Shown here piece after piece: positions 62,603-64,000 of a DNA stretch of 64,000 nucleotides. The DNA comes from Afipia sp. GAS231. GTDB lineage: Bacteria; Pseudomonadota; Alphaproteobacteria; Rhizobiales; Xanthobacteraceae. The notes beneath the pieces were generated by a model. That model made no database searches. It was not told where the DNA came from and saw only the letters and a program-made list of their open reading frames with translations. Numbering within the stretch: position 1 is the stretch's first letter; the number at the start of each line of letters is the position of its first letter. The stretch spans positions 1,922,001-1,986,000 of the forward strand of contig NZ_LT629703.1 of NCBI RefSeq assembly GCF_900103365.1, written 5' to 3'. The position numbers and the translations under genes are program-made.

Positions 62603-63580
62603 TCAAGGCCGCCGCGTCCAGTTCGCGGCATTGACCGCACCGACCGGAATCTCACCGGCAACAATCTTCTCGACCTGGCGTACCGTTTCCAGCGACTGGC
62701 TTTCGATCGCCGGCGGCGTCAGGCCGCCGATATGCGGCGTCGCGATCACGTTCGGCAGCTTTGCCAGTTCCAGCGTCGGCATCTGGTCCAGTGCGCGGCC
62801 GACATCCATCGCCGCACCGGCAATGCGCTTCTCGCGCAACGCCGCCGACAATGCCGCCTCGTCGACGAGATTGCCGCGCGACAGGTTGATAAAGAAGGCG
62901 TGCGGCTGCATCCGCGCCAGCGCCGCCTCTCCGATCAGGTTCTCGGTCTTCTCATTGGCGACCGCGAGGCAGACGACGAAGTCGGCCTGACTCAAGAGAT
63001 CGTCGAGCGGCAGGTGCCGGATCGCAGCATCGTCGACGGTCGCAAAGGGATCGGCGACCAGAATCTCCATGCCCAGCACTTTGGCGATCCCTGCGAGATA
63101 GCGACCGATGCTGCCGTAACCGATGATGCCAAGGCGGCTGCCGGCCAGTTGCCGGCCCATCACGATCGCGGGCTTGCGCCCGGCATGATAGTCGGCGCTG
63201 GCGCGCGAAACGCCGCGCGACAGATCGACCATGAAGCCGATTGCCAGTTCCGCGACCGACTGGACGAAGCCGGGCCCGGCCTGCGTCACCAGCACACCGG
63301 CCGCTGAGGCAGCGCCGACATCGATATTGCGGATATCGACCGCGCAACGGACAAAGGCGCGCAGATTGGGCAGTCTCGGGAAAATCTCGCTGGGTCCGGC
63401 GGTGAGTCGGTCGGCAACGATAATATCGACATCGCGTGCCGCCGCGATCAGGCCGATCGCATCCAGGGCCGCGTCGGACTGATGCAGCTTAACGTCAGCG
63501 ACAGCTTGCAGCCCGACCAGGCTGCGCTCGCCGTAATATTGCGCTCGCGCCTGCGGCGTATGCGTGAGCAGAACTTTCAC
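62603..63580 (-). CDS. D-isomer-specific 2-hydroxyacid dehydrogenase
   Basis: A 325-residue NAD-dependent dehydrogenase of the phosphoglycerate/glyoxylate reductase group. The cofactor fold is SRLGIIGYGSIGRYLAGIAK, the active-site Arg is in FFINLSRGNLVDEAALSAAL, Glu in the following helix region and His in NVIATPHIGGLTPPAIESQ. Substrate is not identified. It lies 18 bases after the TRAP permease gene, with the MFS gene next, so all three probably serve import and oxidation or reduction of an organic acid. Confidence 0.92.
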   Translation of the reverse strand: MKVLLTHTPQARAQYYGERSLVGLQAVADVKLHQSDAALDAIGLIAAARDVDIIVADRLTAGPSEIFPRLPNLRAFVRCAVDIRNIDVGAASAAGVLVTQAGPGFVQSVAELAIGFMVDLSRGVSRASADYHAGRKPAIVMGRQLAGSRLGIIGYGSIGRYLAGIAKVLGMEILVADPFATVDDAAIRHLPLDDLLSQADFVVCLAVANEKTENLIGEAALARMQPHAFFINLSRGNLVDEAALSAALREKRIAGAAMDVGRALDQMPTLELAKLPNVIATPHIGGLTPPAIESQSLETVRQVEKIVAGEIPVGAVNAANWTRRP

Positions 63581-63598
63581 GTCAGTACCCCAAGCACT

Positions 63599-64000
63599 TC
63601 AATAACCCAAGGCGCGCGGCAGCGCCGTGCTGATCGCCGGCACGAATGCGATCACCAGCAGGCACAGCAGCAGCAGGCCGAGATAGCCCAGGATCGGCTT
63701 GATGGTCTGCTCGATCGGCACGTTGCCGATCAGGCAGGCGCCATAGAGCCCGAGGCCGAGCGGCGGCGCAAACAGGCCGAGCCCCATCGAAATCACAAGC
63801 ACGACGCCGAAATGCAGGGGATCGATGCCGAGCTTGACCGCCACCGGCAGCAGCAGCGGCCCGAAGATGATCAGCGCCGCGGCGCCTTCCAGGACCGAGC
63901 CCATCACGATCAGCACGACGATCGACAACAGCATGAACAGCCAGGTACCGTGCGATCCCGATAGCGACAGCATGAAGTCGCCGACCGCATGCGGCACCTG
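63599..64000 (-). CDS. TRAP transporter large permease (DctM), N-terminally truncated by window edge
   Basis: The last 133 codons of a DctM-type permease; the gene continues past base 64000. The segments ALIIFGPLLLPVAVKLGIDP and GVVLVISMGLGLFAPPLGLG are the conserved DctM C-terminal pattern, the latter including the PPxG loop, and IEQTIKPILGYLGLLLLCLL is the last helix. TRAP systems import carboxylates with a periplasmic binding protein, using a sodium or proton gradient. It heads the unit with the 2-hydroxyacid dehydrogenase. Confidence 0.88.
   Translation of the reverse strand, partial: QVPHAVGDFMLSLSGSHGTWLFMLLSIVVLIVMGSVLEGAAALIIFGPLLLPVAVKLGIDPLHFGVVLVISMGLGLFAPPLGLGLYGACLIGNVPIEQTIKPILGYLGLLLLCLLVIAFVPAISTALPRALGY

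Overview
The window is 64 kb of high-GC chromosomal DNA from an alphaproteobacterium, most probably Bradyrhizobium or a close relative in the Nitrobacteraceae. The evidence is the circularly permuted, two-piece tmRNA gene beside an SspB gene, the run thyA-GNAT-folA-hflK-hflC-DUF2065-degP-serB-miaA-ilvB, the many periplasmic solute-binding proteins (branched-chain, NMT1, Bug and TRAP types), the small alphaproteobacterial families DUF2336, DUF4169 and DUF2065, and the short palindromic intergenic repeats. The species call is inference; no rRNA or tRNA gene is present to anchor it.

Layout. 0-11 kb: the 5' end of a LivK-type binding protein, a NUDIX protein, a sulfonate/nitrate-type ABC transporter whose three genes are separated by a cupin, an MFS carrier and a PEBP protein, an osmoprotectant-type ABC transporter with a permease-binding-protein fusion, and an alkaline-phosphatase-fold membrane enzyme. 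11-19 kb: a TetR gene and a ferric-reductase-like membrane protein divergent across two identical-format operators, small periplasmic and hypothetical proteins, an SDR, an Old Yellow Enzyme controlled by a divergent MerR regulator through a MerR-type promoter, a second LivK-type binding protein and a DUF2336 protein. 19-26 kb: the branched-chain amino acid genes ilvC, ilvN and ilvB on the minus strand, with a PLP dehydratase, a methyltransferase and a LysE exporter among them; ilvB has a leader peptide rich in Ile, Leu and Val codons followed by a terminator, i.e. transcription attenuation. 26-35 kb: housekeeping genes (miaA, serB, degP-like protease, hflC, hflK, folA, thyA) plus a DUF4160-DUF2442 pair. 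35-39 kb: a TctABC-type tripartite tricarboxylate transporter and a split chromate transporter.

39-44 kb: ssrA (tmRNA) sits about 150 bp upstream of sspB, so the RNA that adds the degradation tag and the adaptor that hands tagged proteins to ClpXP are neighbours; fumC, a DUF4169/ribbon-helix-helix pair and an ABC-F ATPase follow. The ABC-F gene has an overlapping upstream ORF and a hairpin that encloses its start codon. 44-52 kb: two large TPR/O-GlcNAc-transferase-like (SPINDLY) proteins, each near a small protein of unknown function, and an outer-membrane porin. 52-58 kb: a 1222-residue AsmA-type protein, a cytochrome P450 and a divergent TetR regulator with a 32-bp perfect operator. 58-64 kb: a LysR regulator divergent from an SDR and an NTF2-like protein, a frameshifted methyltransferase, an MFS carrier, a 2-hydroxyacid dehydrogenase and the 3' end of a TRAP large permease.

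No insertion sequence, prophage, CRISPR array or tRNA was found. The most striking signals are regulatory: the ilvB attenuator, the ABC-F leader ORF, the MerR-type promoter, three clean inverted-repeat operators and at least three families of REP-like palindromes.
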